44,309 bases of DNA from Acidobacteriota bacterium. GTDB lineage: Bacteria > Acidobacteriota > Terriglobia > Terriglobales > Acidobacteriaceae. The notes beneath the pieces are model-generated. The model was not told the origin of the DNA, made no database searches, and saw nothing but the letters and a program-made list of their open reading frames with translations. Positions within the stretch are counted from its first letter, which is position 1; every line of letters begins with the position of its first letter. A program made the position numbers and the translations under genes. Below are positions 24,464-33,807 of this stretch, in pieces. The DNA is taken from positions 1 through 44,309 of the forward strand of contig JAHFUA010000007.1 in assembly GCA_023265315.1 (NCBI GenBank), written 5' to 3'.

Positions 24464-25486
24464 TTACGCCGCGCGCCGATGCTGGTCGAGCATGGTGAAG
24501 AACTCGCGGACCAGTTCGCGGTCCCACAGGCCCGCCCGGGCCTCTTCCTCCATGGTGCGGCGGGACTCGTCGTGGCCCAGCGCCGGCTTGTAGGGGCGCT
24601 CGGTGCGCAGGGCGTCGTACACGTCCACCACCTGCAGGATGCGCGCCAGCAGCGGAATGTCGTGGGCGCGCAGGCCGTCGGGATACCCGCTGCCGTTCCA
24701 GTGCTCGTGATGGCTGCGGATGATGGGCAGCACCCGCCGCAACGACTTCAGCGGCTTGCAGATGTTCTCCCCGATGATGGGGTGCTGCTGCATGATCTCC
24801 CGCTCTTCCGGAGTGAGGTTTGTCCCTTTTTTGAGGATCTCGTCGGGGATGCTGATTTTGCCGAGGTCGTGCAGCACGCCGCCGCGCTTCAGGGACGTGA
24901 CCGATTCGTCGTCGAGCTTGAGGTGGCGTCCCAGGTCGCTGGCGTAGCGTGAGAGGCGGTCGCAATGGCCCTCGGTGTAGGGATCGCGCGCCTCCACCCC
25001 CAAGGCCAGCGTGAACAGCACCACCTCCACGTTTTCCAGCTCGTCGGTGAACTCTTTCAGCTTGAGCAGCGAGTGCACGCGCGCAAAGAGCTCTTCCGGA
25101 AAGATGGGCTTGTTCAGAAAGTCGTCGGCGCCGGCCTCGATGCCGCGGATCTTGTCCTCGCGGTCGGTCAGGCCGGTGATCATGACGATGGGGATCAGCC
25201 GGGTGAAGGGATCGTCCTTCAGCTCGCGGCACAGCTCGTATCCAGATTTGCCGGGCAGGATCACATCCAGCAGGATGAGGTCGGGATGCTGCTTCTGGAT
25301 CGCCTGCTGCGCTTCTTCCGCGCTGGCGACGCTCTGCACCTCGTAGCCGCGCGAAGAGAGCAGCTCGCGCGTGAGGATGATAAGGTCGGGATTGTCGTCC
25401 ACGAGGAGGATGCGCTGCGCTCGGCGCCTCCCCGGAACTTCCACCACTCCAGCCGGTGAACGTACGGCCTTGCCCAAGGGATACAT
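24464..25486 (-). CDS. Response regulator with HD-GYP c-di-GMP phosphodiesterase domain
   Basis: The 340-residue protein has a receiver domain (residues 25-140; acidic Asp30/Asp31, phospho-acceptor Asp74 in LILLDVILPG, Lys126 in NKP) joined to an HD-GYP domain. The latter has His206-Asp207 in VLHDLGKISIPD and the GYP motif at 267-269 in HHEHWNGSGYPDG. This is the architecture of RpfG-like proteins that hydrolyse cyclic di-GMP when phosphorylated. No histidine kinase is next to it. It is downstream of nothing on the same strand and has its own promoter region toward 25500-25650. Confidence 0.94.
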   Translation of the reverse strand: MYPLGKAVRSPAGVVEVPGRRRAQRILLVDDNPDLIILTRELLSSRGYEVQSVASAEEAQQAIQKQHPDLILLDVILPGKSGYELCRELKDDPFTRLIPIVMITGLTDREDKIRGIEAGADDFLNKPIFPEELFARVHSLLKLKEFTDELENVEVVLFTLALGVEARDPYTEGHCDRLSRYASDLGRHLKLDDESVTSLKRGGVLHDLGKISIPDEILKKGTNLTPEEREIMQQHPIIGENICKPLKSLRRVLPIIRSHHEHWNGSGYPDGLRAHDIPLLARILQVVDVYDALRTERPYKPALGHDESRRTMEEEARAGLWDRELVREFFTMLDQHRRAA

Positions 25487-25652
25487 GGTTCTGGCCCGCC
25501 CGCTATTCTAAGCCAAACCCGGACCCGTTGAGGGCAACCGGCCGCGCGCAGCGAATTTTTCCTTGCCGCCCTTGGTACTCCCCGCCGCGACCGGCTCTCG
25601 GTCTTGTTCTCCGATTTGCGCCAATCGCTCACGAGCGATTACGCTTTGCCTC

Positions 25653-26318
25653 ATGCGCTGTAAGCTCCTTGTCCTGGTGTGGCTGGCGCTCGCCGCCGGC
25701 GCGATGGCGGCAGCTTCCAAGGGCCACGTCATTCATTTCGGCGCTCCCACCCAGGTGCAATGGTTCGTGGGCGCCGAGGAAGAGGCTGCGCTCAAGCTGA
25801 AAGTCCGCCCGCTGTATGTGGACAGCAAGCTGAAGGAGTTCACCACCGGCCCGCCGCGCGCCATCACCGACCGCGCCTTCGTGGTGCGCAAGGTTTACCG
25901 CGTCAACGACCGGCTGCCCAGCGATCCCAAGCAAACCCCGAAATGGAAGTGGCAGCGCGCGGGATGGCTGCTGGTGGATCGCCCGACCGGCCGGGTCACC
26001 GAGCTCCACCTGCCGGATTTCGACCCGTTTTATTCGACGGCGAGCTGGTATCGTGACTATGTGGCCTATTGCGGGCTCTCGGGCGACGCCGAGAAGGTGT
26101 ACGCGGTGGTGGCGCAGATCGGAGTGAAGAAGCCGCTGGTGCACAAGGAACTGGGACGCGCCCACGGCGGCGACATGCCGGACTCCGAGTGCGACGCGCC
26201 CACCTGGCAGCGCCCGCCGGTGCGTGTGACCTTCGCCCCCAAGGAGGGAGAGCCGGTCACCTTTGCCATCCACCGTCACACGGCGGAGGTCTCTCCAGAA
26301 CAGGAGTCCGAGGAATGA
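25653..26318 (+). CDS. Secreted protein of unknown function
   Basis: The 221-residue protein from ATG 25653 has a signal peptide ([19 protein letters not shown]). The mature part is rich in beta-strand-like segments ([51 protein letters not shown]) and carries two Cys (in YCGLSGD and SECDAPTW) that could form a disulfide. I do not recognise the family. Its stop overlaps the start of the FmdE-like gene (ATGA), so the two are translated together and may act on a common process. Confidence 0.7.
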   Translation: MRCKLLVLVWLALAAGAMAAASKGHVIHFGAPTQVQWFVGAEEEAALKLKVRPLYVDSKLKEFTTGPPRAITDRAFVVRKVYRVNDRLPSDPKQTPKWKWQRAGWLLVDRPTGRVTELHLPDFDPFYSTASWYRDYVAYCGLSGDAEKVYAVVAQIGVKKPLVHKELGRAHGGDMPDSECDAPTWQRPPVRVTFAPKEGEPVTFAIHRHTAEVSPEQESEE

Positions 26319-26896
26319 AGACACTGGACGAATACCTGAAAGATGCCGAGCGTGCCCATGGCCACCTCTGCGCCGGGCAGGTGTTAGGGGTGCGGATGGC
26401 CATGCTGGGCCTGGCTCGGCTCGGGATCGAAGACCCGCACGGCAAGGACCGCAAGCGCCTGGTGACCTTCGTGGAGATCGACCGGTGCGCCACCGATGCG
26501 GTAGCGGTTGTGACCGGGTGCCGCCTGGGCAAGCGCGCGCTCAAGTTCCGCGACTGGGGCAAGGTGGCGGCCACGTTTGTCGATACCACCAGCGGGAAGG
26601 CTGTGCGCGTCGCGGCCAAAGAATCCTCCAAGGCGCTCGCCCGCTCCACGCATCCCGAGATCGCCGACAAGAACCGGCAGCAGATGCTGGCCTACCGCGA
26701 GATGCGCGACGACGACCTGTTTGACCTGCAATGGGTGAAGGTCGAATTGCCGCCCGAAGAGTTCCCCGGCTACAAGGGCGAGCGCGTGGTCTGCGAGCAA
26801 TGCGGCGAGGGGATCAACTTCAGGCGCGAAGTCCGGCGCGACGGGAAAGTCTTATGCCGTGCGTGCGCCGGGGAAAGCTATTACCAACCAGCATAG
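26315..26896 (+). CDS. FmdE-family (formylmethanofuran dehydrogenase subunit E-like) zinc protein
   Basis: The 193-residue protein has the FmdE motif [19 protein letters not shown] near residue 15, followed by [16 protein letters not shown] and [14 protein letters not shown]. It ends in a zinc ribbon ([10 protein letters not shown] ... CRAC). FmdE-like proteins occur widely in bacteria without methanofuran chemistry and are often linked to molybdenum or tungsten enzymes, but their function is not settled. Here it overlaps the upstream secreted-protein gene by 4 nt. No formylmethanofuran dehydrogenase subunits are nearby. The nearest Mo enzyme is the PsrA-like gene 7 kb away, so any link is speculative. 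Confidence 0.85.
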   Translation: MKTLDEYLKDAERAHGHLCAGQVLGVRMAMLGLARLGIEDPHGKDRKRLVTFVEIDRCATDAVAVVTGCRLGKRALKFRDWGKVAATFVDTTSGKAVRVAAKESSKALARSTHPEIADKNRQQMLAYREMRDDDLFDLQWVKVELPPEEFPGYKGERVVCEQCGEGINFRREVRRDGKVLCRACAGESYYQPA

Positions 26897-26905
26897 CTGC
26901 CGCCA

Positions 26906-26980
26906 AATTCCACCACGGAGACACGGAGGCACGGAGAGTACAAGATCTCCTCCGTGTCTCGGTGCTTCTGTGGTGAATTC
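26906..26980. repeat. Imperfect palindrome of CCACGGAGACACGGAG type between convergent genes
   Basis: AATTCCACCACGGAGACACGGAGGCACGGAGA and the downstream TCTCC...TGTGGTGAATT arm fold on each other with several mismatches. It fills the entire gap between the FmdE-like gene and the end of gatA and could end transcription in both directions. A half copy (CCTCCGTGTCTCTGCGGTGG) lies at 41621-41640 before the DNA ligase gene. Confidence 0.7.
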
Positions 26981-28420
26981 TTACGCAGCAGCGTGCTCGT
27001 AGGCGTGTCCCAGGCGGAAGAGCGTGGGCTCGTCAAAGTGCCGGGCCATGATCTGCATTCCGATGGGCAGGCCTTCCCGCGAATTACCGCAAGGAATGGA
27101 GATCCCGGGCACGCCCACCAGGTCGGCGGTCACGGTGAAGATGTCAGCCAGGTACATGGAGAGCGGGTCGTCCACCTTCTCGCCGAGCTTGAACGCCGGC
27201 GTGGGGCTGGTGGGCGTGATGATGGCGTCCACCTGCTTGAACGCTTCTTCGAAATCGCGGGTCAGCAGGGTACGGACCTTTTGCGCCTTGAGGTAGTAGG
27301 CGTCGTAGTAGCCGGCGCTGAGCGCGTAGGTGCCCAGCATGATGCGGCGCTTGACCTCGGCGCCGAAGCCCTCGTGGCGGCTGCGCCGATACATTTCGGA
27401 GAGCGTGGCGCTCTCCCGCGAGCGGTGGCCGTAACGCACGCCGTCATAGCGCGCCAGGTTGGAAGACGCCTCAGCCGTGGCCACCAGATAATACGTGGGG
27501 ATGGCGTAGGGGGTGTGCGGCAGCGAGATGGGCACGACTCCGCATCCCGCCTTCGCGGCCAGCAGTTGGATCGCATCCTCGGCCGCCGTGCGGACTTCCG
27601 CGTCCATGCCTTCGGGAAAGTACTCCTTGGGGACGCCGATCCTCATCCCGCGCACCGGTTTGCCGATCTCGGCCGCGTAGTCAGGTACGGGAACGTCGGC
27701 GGAGGTGGAATCCAGCGGATCGCGTCCGGCGATGATCCCCAGCAGAATGGCTGCGTCCTTCACGGAGTGCGCCAGCGGGCCGATGTGGTCGAGAGACGAC
27801 GCGAAGGCAATCAGTCCGTAGCGCGAGACGCGCCCGTAGGTCGGCATCAGACCCACGACACCGCAAAAGGACGCTGGCTGGCGGATGGAGCCGCCGGTAT
27901 CGGAGCCCAGCGCGGCCACTGCGAAGCCGGCTGCGACCGCGGCGGCTGAACCGCCGGAAGACCCGCCCGGGACCCGAGTTTTGTCGCGCGGGTTGCGCAC
28001 CGGCCCGTAGGCCGAGTTCTCGGTGGACGAGCCCATGGCGAACTCGTCGCAGTTGGTCTTTCCCAGCACCACCGCACCGGCTGCTTCCAGGCGCGCCACC
28101 GCCGTGCAGTCATAGGGAGGAATGTAATTCTCCAGAATCTTCGAGCCGGCGGTGGTGCACACGCCGCGCGTGACCATCACGTCCTTGATGGCCATGGGCA
28201 CACCCGCCAGCGGCGGCAGGGGATCGCCTCTGCCGGCTAGCGCGTCTACGCTGGCGGCTGCCGCCATCGCACGCTCTTTGGACACGCTAAGGTAGGAGTG
28301 GATCTCGCGATCCTCCGCCGCGATCTTCCGGTAGAAGTCCTCGGCCAGCGCGGTGGCGGTGACCTGCCTTTCGCGGATGGCGGCGACGGTGCCGGCGACG
28401 GTGAGGGAGTTCAGGTCCAC
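26981..28420 (-). CDS. gatA: Asp-tRNA(Asn)/Glu-tRNA(Gln) amidotransferase subunit A
   Basis: This 479-residue amidase-signature protein releases ammonia from glutamine for tRNA-dependent synthesis of Gln-tRNA or Asn-tRNA. The Ser-cisSer-Lys triad is intact: Lys79 (PMAIKDVM), Ser154 ([10 protein letters not shown]) and Ser178 (GSDTGGSIR), at the same numbering as well-studied GatA proteins. It lies downstream of gatC with an 84-nt repeat-bearing spacer. gatB is not in the window. Presence of GatCA fits a lineage that lacks GlnRS and/or AsnRS. Confidence 0.96.
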   Translation of the reverse strand: MDLNSLTVAGTVAAIRERQVTATALAEDFYRKIAAEDREIHSYLSVSKERAMAAAASVDALAGRGDPLPPLAGVPMAIKDVMVTRGVCTTAGSKILENYIPPYDCTAVARLEAAGAVVLGKTNCDEFAMGSSTENSAYGPVRNPRDKTRVPGGSSGGSAAAVAAGFAVAALGSDTGGSIRQPASFCGVVGLMPTYGRVSRYGLIAFASSLDHIGPLAHSVKDAAILLGIIAGRDPLDSTSADVPVPDYAAEIGKPVRGMRIGVPKEYFPEGMDAEVRTAAEDAIQLLAAKAGCGVVPISLPHTPYAIPTYYLVATAEASSNLARYDGVRYGHRSRESATLSEMYRRSRHEGFGAEVKRRIMLGTYALSAGYYDAYYLKAQKVRTLLTRDFEEAFKQVDAIITPTSPTPAFKLGEKVDDPLSMYLADIFTVTADLVGVPGISIPCGNSREGLPIGMQIMARHFDEPTLFRLGHAYEHAAA

Positions 28421-28434
28421 TTGTATCGCCGCCG

Positions 28435-28497
28435 TCCCGGCGGCTGTCGCGCGGGCATCTTGCCCGCGCTTGGAGACGTAGCAAGCTACGTCTCTAC
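28435..28497. repeat. Two tandem hairpins in the gatC-gatA spacer
   Basis: GCGCGGGCA-TCT-TGCCCGCGC (28449-28469) and GAGACGTAG-CAAG-CTACGTCTC (28473-28494) are both perfect stems. They occupy almost the whole spacer between gatC and gatA on the minus transcript. There is no T-run on that strand, so they may stabilise or partly attenuate the message. Confidence 0.75.
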
Positions 28498-28504
28498 CAA
28501 AAAA

Positions 28505-28855
28505 TTATCTTTCGATGACCTTGGGAACCTGGAAGAACGTCCCGTCCGACTCGGGCGCGTTCTCGAGCGCGACCTTGTGGTCGAGGGATTTGCCCAGAGC
28601 GTCGGCGCGCATGGCGTATTCGAACCGGGCGGTGCCCTTTTTCTCCGGGACGCCGTAGCGGTCGGAGACCTGCGCCCCTTCGACAAGCTCAGGGCAGGCC
28701 ATGGGTGGAACCCCGGTGGTGTCCAGTTCATTGAGCCGGTCCACGTATTCGAGGATGGAGTTCAGGTCGCGTGCCATGCGCGTACGCTCCTCCGGCGTGA
28801 GCTCCAGGTCGGCAAGGTCGGCCACGTACAGCACGTCTTTTTCTGTGACCTTCAT
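28505..28855 (-). CDS. gatC: Asp-tRNA(Asn)/Glu-tRNA(Gln) amidotransferase subunit C, with repeat insertion
   Basis: The 116-residue protein has the GatC N-terminal helices (VADLADLELTPEERTRMARDLNSIL, VDRLNELDTTGVPP) and C-terminal belt (MRADALGKSLDHKVALENAPESDGTFFQVPKVIE). GatC wraps and stabilises GatA-GatB. GatC is usually about 95 residues. The extra length lies in the linker and includes MACPELVEGA, the translation of a widespread palindromic repeat (28677-28698) inserted in frame. The linker is normally variable, so function is probably kept. Confidence 0.92.
   Translation of the reverse strand: MKVTEKDVLYVADLADLELTPEERTRMARDLNSILEYVDRLNELDTTGVPPMACPELVEGAQVSDRYGVPEKKGTARFEYAMRADALGKSLDHKVALENAPESDGTFFQVPKVIER
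28677..28698. repeat. CCTTCGACAAGCTCAGGGCAGG repeat inside gatC
   Basis: This 22-bp sequence is a common dispersed element known to encode the signatures CPELVEG, ALSLSKG or PFDKLRAG depending on frame. Here it is read as CPELVEG in the gatC linker. A diverged copy (CCTGCCCTGAGCGAAGCCGAAGGG) is intergenic at 43423-43446. Confidence 0.8.
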
Positions 28856-28861
28856 CCCCGG

Positions 28862-29167
28862 CTATGCCGCACCTTTCTTCTGCGGTGTTTCTTGCAGCGG
28901 CACGAACTCGATCTTTTCCACCTGCTTGCTCAGCATGGTGTTGAGCAACTCCACGTAGCGCGGCACGAAGCCGGCGAGATTGGCGCGCCAGGCCTCGTCG
29001 GGCACGCGCACCCGCAACACTCCCTCACGGAACTCCAGCACCTCGGTTTTTTCCGCCACGGTACGGCCGCAGACCAATCCCCAGGCGATGCCCGCCGCGT
29101 CCTCTACGGGCGCCCGGCGCAATATGTCCGCAACAATTCTGTGGAAGCCTGCACGGGCAGGTTCCAT
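28862..29167 (-). CDS. DUF721/DciA-like protein
   Basis: A protein of 101 residues from ATG 29167. A GTG at 29221 would add 18 plausible residues, so the start is open. The pattern, an N-terminal helical part then EVLEFREGVLRVRVPDEAWRANLAGFVPRYVELLN, matches DUF721, the family that includes the helicase-loading protein DciA. In such bacteria DUF721 proteins replace DnaC in loading DnaB, but this copy is short and not near dnaA or recF. The gene ends 6 nt before the gatC start on the same strand, so it likely shares the gatC-gatA transcript. Confidence 0.7.
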   Translation of the reverse strand: MEPARAGFHRIVADILRRAPVEDAAGIAWGLVCGRTVAEKTEVLEFREGVLRVRVPDEAWRANLAGFVPRYVELLNTMLSKQVEKIEFVPLQETPQKKGAA

Positions 29168-29326
29168 ATTCGCGTCCCCCTCGGCTATGCGTTCGAGTTT
29201 CCGCAGCGCACATAGAGTCACTGCTTATGCAGTGTGAAACCCCGATTGTAGCATCTGGTTGCCGGACAACTTTGGCCGCCATTACCAGTGTGTCGGCTCA
29301 GTGTTACCAAAGTTTGAATGAGCAAC

Positions 29327-30766
29327 TCAGGCGGGGAACTCCCGGCGCACAAAAGCGCGCGCCTGCTCCGGGTCTTCCAGCCGGCCTTCCAGTTGCGCGT
29401 CTTCCACCGCCGCCAGGATCTGCTTGAACTGCGGGCCGGGCGTGTAGCCCATGGCGATCAGGTCGTCGCCGGTGAGCAAAGGCTTGGGACGAATCTGCTC
29501 CGGCGGCATGGCCGTCAGCTTCTCGCGCACAAAATCGTAGAGCGAGAGGTCGCGGTGGCTGGCCAGGCAATCGAGGCGGTGCAATTCGAGGTGCTCCTCG
29601 AAACGCGGCAGGCGGAAGAAGCGCTTCAGCGTGGAAGGTTTCATCTCCTCCACGTCAGCGAAACGCATGTGGTTGGCCACCAGGCGCGCGATCTGCTCGG
29701 TTTCATGCCTGGAAAATCGCAGGCGATGGCAGATCTGCTCCGCCATCTTCACGCCCACCTCGACGTGGCCGTCGAAGCGGATGCGATCGGGGGCCACGCG
29801 GAAGGTCGGCGGCTTGCCGACATCGTGCAGCAGCCCGCCCATCGCCAGGGTGGGCGAAGCCTTCTCCGGCAACCCTTCCAGAAGCAACAGCGTGTGCACC
29901 CACACGTCACCCTCGGGATGAAACTGCGGCGGCTGCTCGACCCCGTGCATTTTGTCCACCTCCGGCAGCACTTCTTTCAGCAGCCCGCTCTGGTCGAGCA
30001 GTTCGAAGGCGCGGCGCGCGTGGCCCTCGGTGAGCATCTTCACCAGTTCGTCGCGCACCCGCTCGCGACTGACCTGGTGGATGTGAGAACGCAGGGCGCG
30101 GATGGCCTCGAAGGTCGCCGGCTCGATCTGGTAGCCAAAGCGCGCGGCGAAGCGCACGGCACGCAGCATGCGCAGCTTGTCCTCGGCGAAGCGGCGTTCC
30201 GGAGCGCCAATGGTGCGGACGATGCCCGCGCTGAGGTCGGCGCGCCCGCCGACGTGGTCGAGCACTGCGTTGTTCAAGGGATCGAGCAGCAGGCCGTTGA
30301 TGGTGAAGTCGCGGCGCTGCACGTCTTCCTTGGGGTCGCGCGTAAACGTGACCTGGTCGGGATGGCGGCCATCGGTATACAGGCCATCGCTGCGGAAGGT
30401 GGCGACCTCCACCACTCCCAACTTATTGTCATCCTGAGCGAACAGGCCCGAGGAAACCTGCTGTTGGTTTCCTGGGGCGGGAGAGCGAAGGACCTGCTGT
30501 CTCTCTTCCGCACCACCGTCCACCGGCACCAGCACCACGCCGAACTGCGCTCCCACGGCCCAGGTGCGGGGAAAGATGCGCATCACCTCGTCGGGCGTGG
30601 CGTCGGTGGCGACGTCGTAGTCTGCGGGCTCGCGGCCCAGCAGCAGATCGCGCACACATCCGCCCACCAGGTACGCCTGGTACCCGTGCTGGCGCAGCGT
30701 GCGCACGATCTCGGTCGCGAATTCTTTCAAGCGAGCACTTAGCACTTGGCAGTTAGCACTTAGCAT
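29327..30766 (-). CDS. cca: CCA-adding tRNA nucleotidyltransferase / poly(A) polymerase family with HD domain
   Basis: The 479-residue protein contains the class II nucleotidyltransferase head (AYLVGGCVRDLLLGREPADYDVAT with the DxD catalytic pair), RRDFTINGLLLDP, RMLRAVRFAARFGY and a C-terminal HD domain (GGLLHDVGKPPTF). It repairs or builds tRNA 3' CCA ends. Residues 85-117 (30416-30514) break the normally continuous strand before EVATFRSDG and come from a palindromic repeat read in frame. The apparent ATG at 30766 lies in another repeat; GTG codons a few residues later are alternatives. Divergent from tsaD. Confidence 0.92.
   Translation of the reverse strand: MLSANCQVLSARLKEFATEIVRTLRQHGYQAYLVGGCVRDLLLGREPADYDVATDATPDEVMRIFPRTWAVGAQFGVVLVPVDGGAEERQQVLRSPAPGNQQQVSSGLFAQDDNKLGVVEVATFRSDGLYTDGRHPDQVTFTRDPKEDVQRRDFTINGLLLDPLNNAVLDHVGGRADLSAGIVRTIGAPERRFAEDKLRMLRAVRFAARFGYQIEPATFEAIRALRSHIHQVSRERVRDELVKMLTEGHARRAFELLDQSGLLKEVLPEVDKMHGVEQPPQFHPEGDVWVHTLLLLEGLPEKASPTLAMGGLLHDVGKPPTFRVAPDRIRFDGHVEVGVKMAEQICHRLRFSRHETEQIARLVANHMRFADVEEMKPSTLKRFFRLPRFEEHLELHRLDCLASHRDLSLYDFVREKLTAMPPEQIRPKPLLTGDDLIAMGYTPGPQFKQILAAVEDAQLEGRLEDPEQARAFVRREFPA
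30416..30514. repeat. Palindromic-repeat insertion within cca coding sequence
   Basis: The plus strand carries GTCATCCTGAGCGAACAGG and later GCGAAGGACCTGCTGTC, with an inner AGGAAACC/GGTTTCCT hairpin. It is the same GTCATCCTGAG-type element found in intergenic DNA. Its translation adds about 33 residues between two conserved blocks of the nucleotidyltransferase head, with no frameshift or stop. Confidence 0.75.
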
Positions 30767-30833
30767 CTGAAACGCTTAGGCCGCTTCAGCAGCTCCCTGG
30801 GCTAAGTGCCAAGTGCTAATTGCTAACTGCTGC
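30735..30833. repeat. Palindromic repeat of AGCACTTAGCACTTGGCAG type between cca and tsaD
   Basis: The left arm (30735-30765) consists of tandem AGCACTTAGC/AGTTAGC units. The right arm (30801-30833) carries their reverse complements, GCTAAGTGCCAAGTGCTAATTGC. It covers the 5' end of cca and most of the divergent promoter region, and it supplies the apparent cca start codon. Confidence 0.75.
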
Positions 30834-30868
30834 AAAAGCACCCTATCGCCTTCGACTAGTATAGATAT

Positions 30869-32026
30869 ATGCGCGACGCCTACATCCTGGGCATCGAGAC
30901 CTCCTGCGATGAAACCGCGGCGGCCGTGGTGCGCTCGGGCGAACAGGTGGTGTCGAATGTGGTCGCGTCGCAAATTGCCACGCATTGGCCCTACGGCGGA
31001 GTGGTGCCGGAGCTGGCCTCGCGCGAGCACCTGCGCGCCATCGTGCCCGTGGTCCGGCGGGCGCTCGAAGAAGCCGGCCAGACCTACCAGTCAGTAGATG
31101 CTCTTGCCGTGACCCAGGGACCGGGGCTGGCGGGGGCGCTGCTGGTGGGGGTCAGCTATGCCAAGGCGCTGGCCTTCGCGCTGGACAAGCCGCTGATCGC
31201 CGTCAACCACCTCGAAGGCCACATCCATGCGGTTTTGCTCGAGGAGAAGCAGAAGGGCAACCACGAGGTCCGCTTTCCCGTGCTGGCGCTGGTGGTCTCG
31301 GGCGGACACACGCACCTCTATCTCGCCGACGAACAGGAGCGCGGGTGGACCTATGAGAATGTCGGCCAGACGCGCGACGACGCTGCCGGCGAGGCCTTCG
31401 ACAAGGTGGCCAAGCTGCTGGCGCTTGGCTATCCCGGTGGGCCCGTGATCGACAAGCTGGCGCGCCACGGCAATCGCGAAGCGGTGAACTTTCCCCCCGC
31501 GCATATCAAGGGACGCCCGCGGCCGGGCCGCGGCCGCCGTCGGGTCGGCGCCGATACTCCCGGCATGACCTTCGATTTCTCGTACAGCGGGATCAAGACC
31601 GCGGTACTGCGCTACATCGAGACTCACAATATGCACCCAGCGATCGAGCAACGCCGGCGCGCACTGGCCGAAATGCAATCGCCCAAGGCTGATGGCGTGC
31701 TGAAGCTCTGCGATCGGCAGACGCTCGATCTGGTCGCTTCATTCCAGCGCGCCATGGTTGGCGACCTGGTCGGCAAGACGCTGAATGCCGCCGGCGAACT
31801 CGATGTCGCCACGCTTTTCATCACCGGGGGCGTCGCAGCCAACAGCGAACTGCGCGCGGCTTTCGAGCGCGAGGCCGCGATGGCCGGCCTGCCGGCGTAC
31901 TTCCCTTCCCGTCCGCTCTCGACCGACAACGCCGCCATGATCGCGGCGGCGGCCTATCCCAAGTTCCTAGCCCGCGACTTCGCCGGGCTGGAGCTCTCAG
32001 CCGAGGCTTCTCTGCCGCTTAAGTAG
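30869..32026 (+). CDS. tsaD: tRNA N6-adenosine threonylcarbamoyltransferase
   Basis: This 385-residue member of the ASKHA fold carries the Kae1/TsaD marks GIETSCDETAAAVV at the N terminus, metal-binding His114 and His118 in NHLEGHIHA, LVVSGGHTHLYL, and TGGVAANSELR near the C terminus. With TsaB, TsaC and TsaE (absent here) it makes t6A37 in tRNAs reading ANN codons. An Arg/Gly/Pro-rich insert (RPRPGRGRRRVG) around residue 215 is longer than in most homologues. ATG 30869 follows an AT-rich stretch, TATAGATAT, that probably holds the -10 box. Confidence 0.96.
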   Translation: MRDAYILGIETSCDETAAAVVRSGEQVVSNVVASQIATHWPYGGVVPELASREHLRAIVPVVRRALEEAGQTYQSVDALAVTQGPGLAGALLVGVSYAKALAFALDKPLIAVNHLEGHIHAVLLEEKQKGNHEVRFPVLALVVSGGHTHLYLADEQERGWTYENVGQTRDDAAGEAFDKVAKLLALGYPGGPVIDKLARHGNREAVNFPPAHIKGRPRPGRGRRRVGADTPGMTFDFSYSGIKTAVLRYIETHNMHPAIEQRRRALAEMQSPKADGVLKLCDRQTLDLVASFQRAMVGDLVGKTLNAAGELDVATLFITGGVAANSELRAAFEREAAMAGLPAYFPSRPLSTDNAAMIAAAAYPKFLARDFAGLELSAEASLPLK

Positions 32027-32125
32027 AAGCCTGCCCCGCGCCGTGACTAGGTACTCGGTACTCCTCAGACACGCACACCACGGCTGTGGTCAGGAGATGC
32101 GGCCAGAGATCGGACAGGCTCTAAG

Positions 32126-32278
32126 CTATGCTTCGTTGCTCCCCGTGCGCTCTTCAATGGCCATGTCTTTGAATTCGCTGGCTTCAAAGACCTCGGCACA
32201 TTCCAGGCACTCGACGAATTCGCTGTCTTCGTCGCGGGCCACGACGCGCACACGAGGGTGCTTGCAGGGCTTGTCCAT
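32126..32278 (-). CDS. Small zinc-ribbon protein, unknown function
   Basis: A 50-residue protein from ATG 32278; ATG 32332 would add 18 residues and neither has a strong ribosome site. Cys5-x-His7 and Cys24-x2-Cys27 (CKHPRVRVV ... VECLECAEVFE) form a probable zinc knuckle, and the rest is highly charged. Conservation cannot be judged from one sequence, but the compact Cys/His pattern and acid-rich tail are protein-like. I do not recognise the family. It is convergent with tsaD and divergent from the cysteine desulfurase gene. Confidence 0.6.
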   Translation of the reverse strand: MDKPCKHPRVRVVARDEDSEFVECLECAEVFEASEFKDMAIEERTGSNEA

Positions 32279-32543
32279 GGAGACTCGCTGGCGTGCTGCT
32301 TCGGAGGATGGTAGCGGCTGGAGTGAACTCATATCCGGGAAATGCACCGGAAACGCGAGTATTTTAGCCCCGCCTTGCAGCTTGTCAAGAGCTTCCGTGA
32401 AACTCTGGTAATGGGCGTGCCACGCACCGGTCACCCCGGGTTGGTGACCCGCACCAGGCGCCCTGATGGATGGGTACAAAACCGGGCGGGCTAAGGCTTT
32501 CCTCGCTAGAATAGGAATTGCGCCCGTATCGGGAAACGCACTT

Positions 32544-33758
32544 ATGACGCCTAACACCGTAACCGTAGATGGCCAAGAGGTGAAGCTGCCCATCTACCTC
32601 GACAATCACGCCACCACGCCGCTCGATCCCCGCGTGCTGGACGAGATGCTGCCCTACTTCAAGGAGAAGTTCGGCAACGCCGCCAGCCGCAGCCATCAGT
32701 TTGGCTGGGAGGCGGAGGCGGCGGTCGAGAAGGCCCGGGAGCAGGTGGCCAGGCTGATCGGCGCCACGGCCAAAGAGATCGTCTTCACCTCGGGCGCCAC
32801 CGAGAGCGATAACCTCGCCATCAAGGGCGTTGCCGAGACGTATCGTGACAAAGGCGACCACGTCGTCACCTGCGTCACCGAGCACAAGGCGGTACTCGAC
32901 AGTTGCAAGTACCTGGAAAAAGAGGGCTTTCGCGTCACCTACCTGCCCGTCGGCAAAGACGGGCTGATCAATTTCGACGACCTGAAGCGCGCGCTCGACG
33001 ACAAGACCATCCTGGTCTCGATCATGTTCGCCAACAATGAGATTGGCGTGCTGCAGCCCATCGCCGAAATCGGCAAGCTTTGCCGCGAGCGCGGCGTCCT
33101 GTTCCACTCCGATGCAGTGCAGGCCATCGGGAAAGTCCCAGTCAATGTCGAACAGCAGAACATCGACCTCGCCTCCATTACCGCCCACAAACTTTATGGA
33201 CCCAAGGGCGTGGGCGCGCTCTACGTGCGCAGGAAGAACCCCCGGGTCGAACTGGCGGCCATGATCGACGGCGGCGGGCACGAGCGCGGCATGCGCTCCG
33301 GCACGCTGAATGTCCCGGGAATTGTTGGACTGGGCAAGGCGTGCGAGCTCTGCCGCGAGGAGATGGCGGCGGAAGCGGCGCGGCTCAGGACGCTGCGCGA
33401 CCGGCTCAAAGACAAGATCTTCGCCGGGCTCGACGAGGTTTACGTCAACGGCTCGATGGAGCAGCGGCTGCCCGGCAATCTGAACCTCAGCTTCGCCAAT
33501 GTGGAGGCCGAGCCGCTGCTGATGGGCATCAACGATGTGGCGGTCTCGACGGGATCGGCCTGCTCATCGGCCGCCATCGAGCCCTCACACGTGTTGAAGG
33601 CGCTGGGCGCGGGCGACCTCACCCACGGCTCCATCCGTTTCGGCATCGGCCGCTTCAACACCCAGCCGGAGATCGATTACGTCGCCGCCCGAGTGGTGGA
33701 AACGGTCAAGCGCCTGCGCGAGCTCTCGCCGCTGTACGAGGCTCAGTCCGAACACTGA
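32544..33758 (+). CDS. Cysteine desulfurase (NifS/IscS class)
   Basis: The 404-residue PLP enzyme from ATG 32544 has [14 protein letters not shown] at the N terminus, PLP Lys216 in [11 protein letters not shown], and the persulfide-forming Cys340 in [17 protein letters not shown]. It removes sulfur from cysteine for Fe-S clusters and thiolated tRNA. The long mobile loop around Cys340 marks class I (IscS/NifS). No iscU or iscR is adjacent, so it may serve several acceptors. It ends at a palindromic repeat shared with the convergent transporter gene. Confidence 0.95.
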   Translation: MTPNTVTVDGQEVKLPIYLDNHATTPLDPRVLDEMLPYFKEKFGNAASRSHQFGWEAEAAVEKAREQVARLIGATAKEIVFTSGATESDNLAIKGVAETYRDKGDHVVTCVTEHKAVLDSCKYLEKEGFRVTYLPVGKDGLINFDDLKRALDDKTILVSIMFANNEIGVLQPIAEIGKLCRERGVLFHSDAVQAIGKVPVNVEQQNIDLASITAHKLYGPKGVGALYVRRKNPRVELAAMIDGGGHERGMRSGTLNVPGIVGLGKACELCREEMAAEAARLRTLRDRLKDKIFAGLDEVYVNGSMEQRLPGNLNLSFANVEAEPLLMGINDVAVSTGSACSSAAIEPSHVLKALGAGDLTHGSIRFGIGRFNTQPEIDYVAARVVETVKRLRELSPLYEAQSEH

Positions 33759-33807
33759 GGCAATCCTTGATGAACTTCCGGGGGCCTAGAGTGGCTCGCC
33801 GTGTGCT

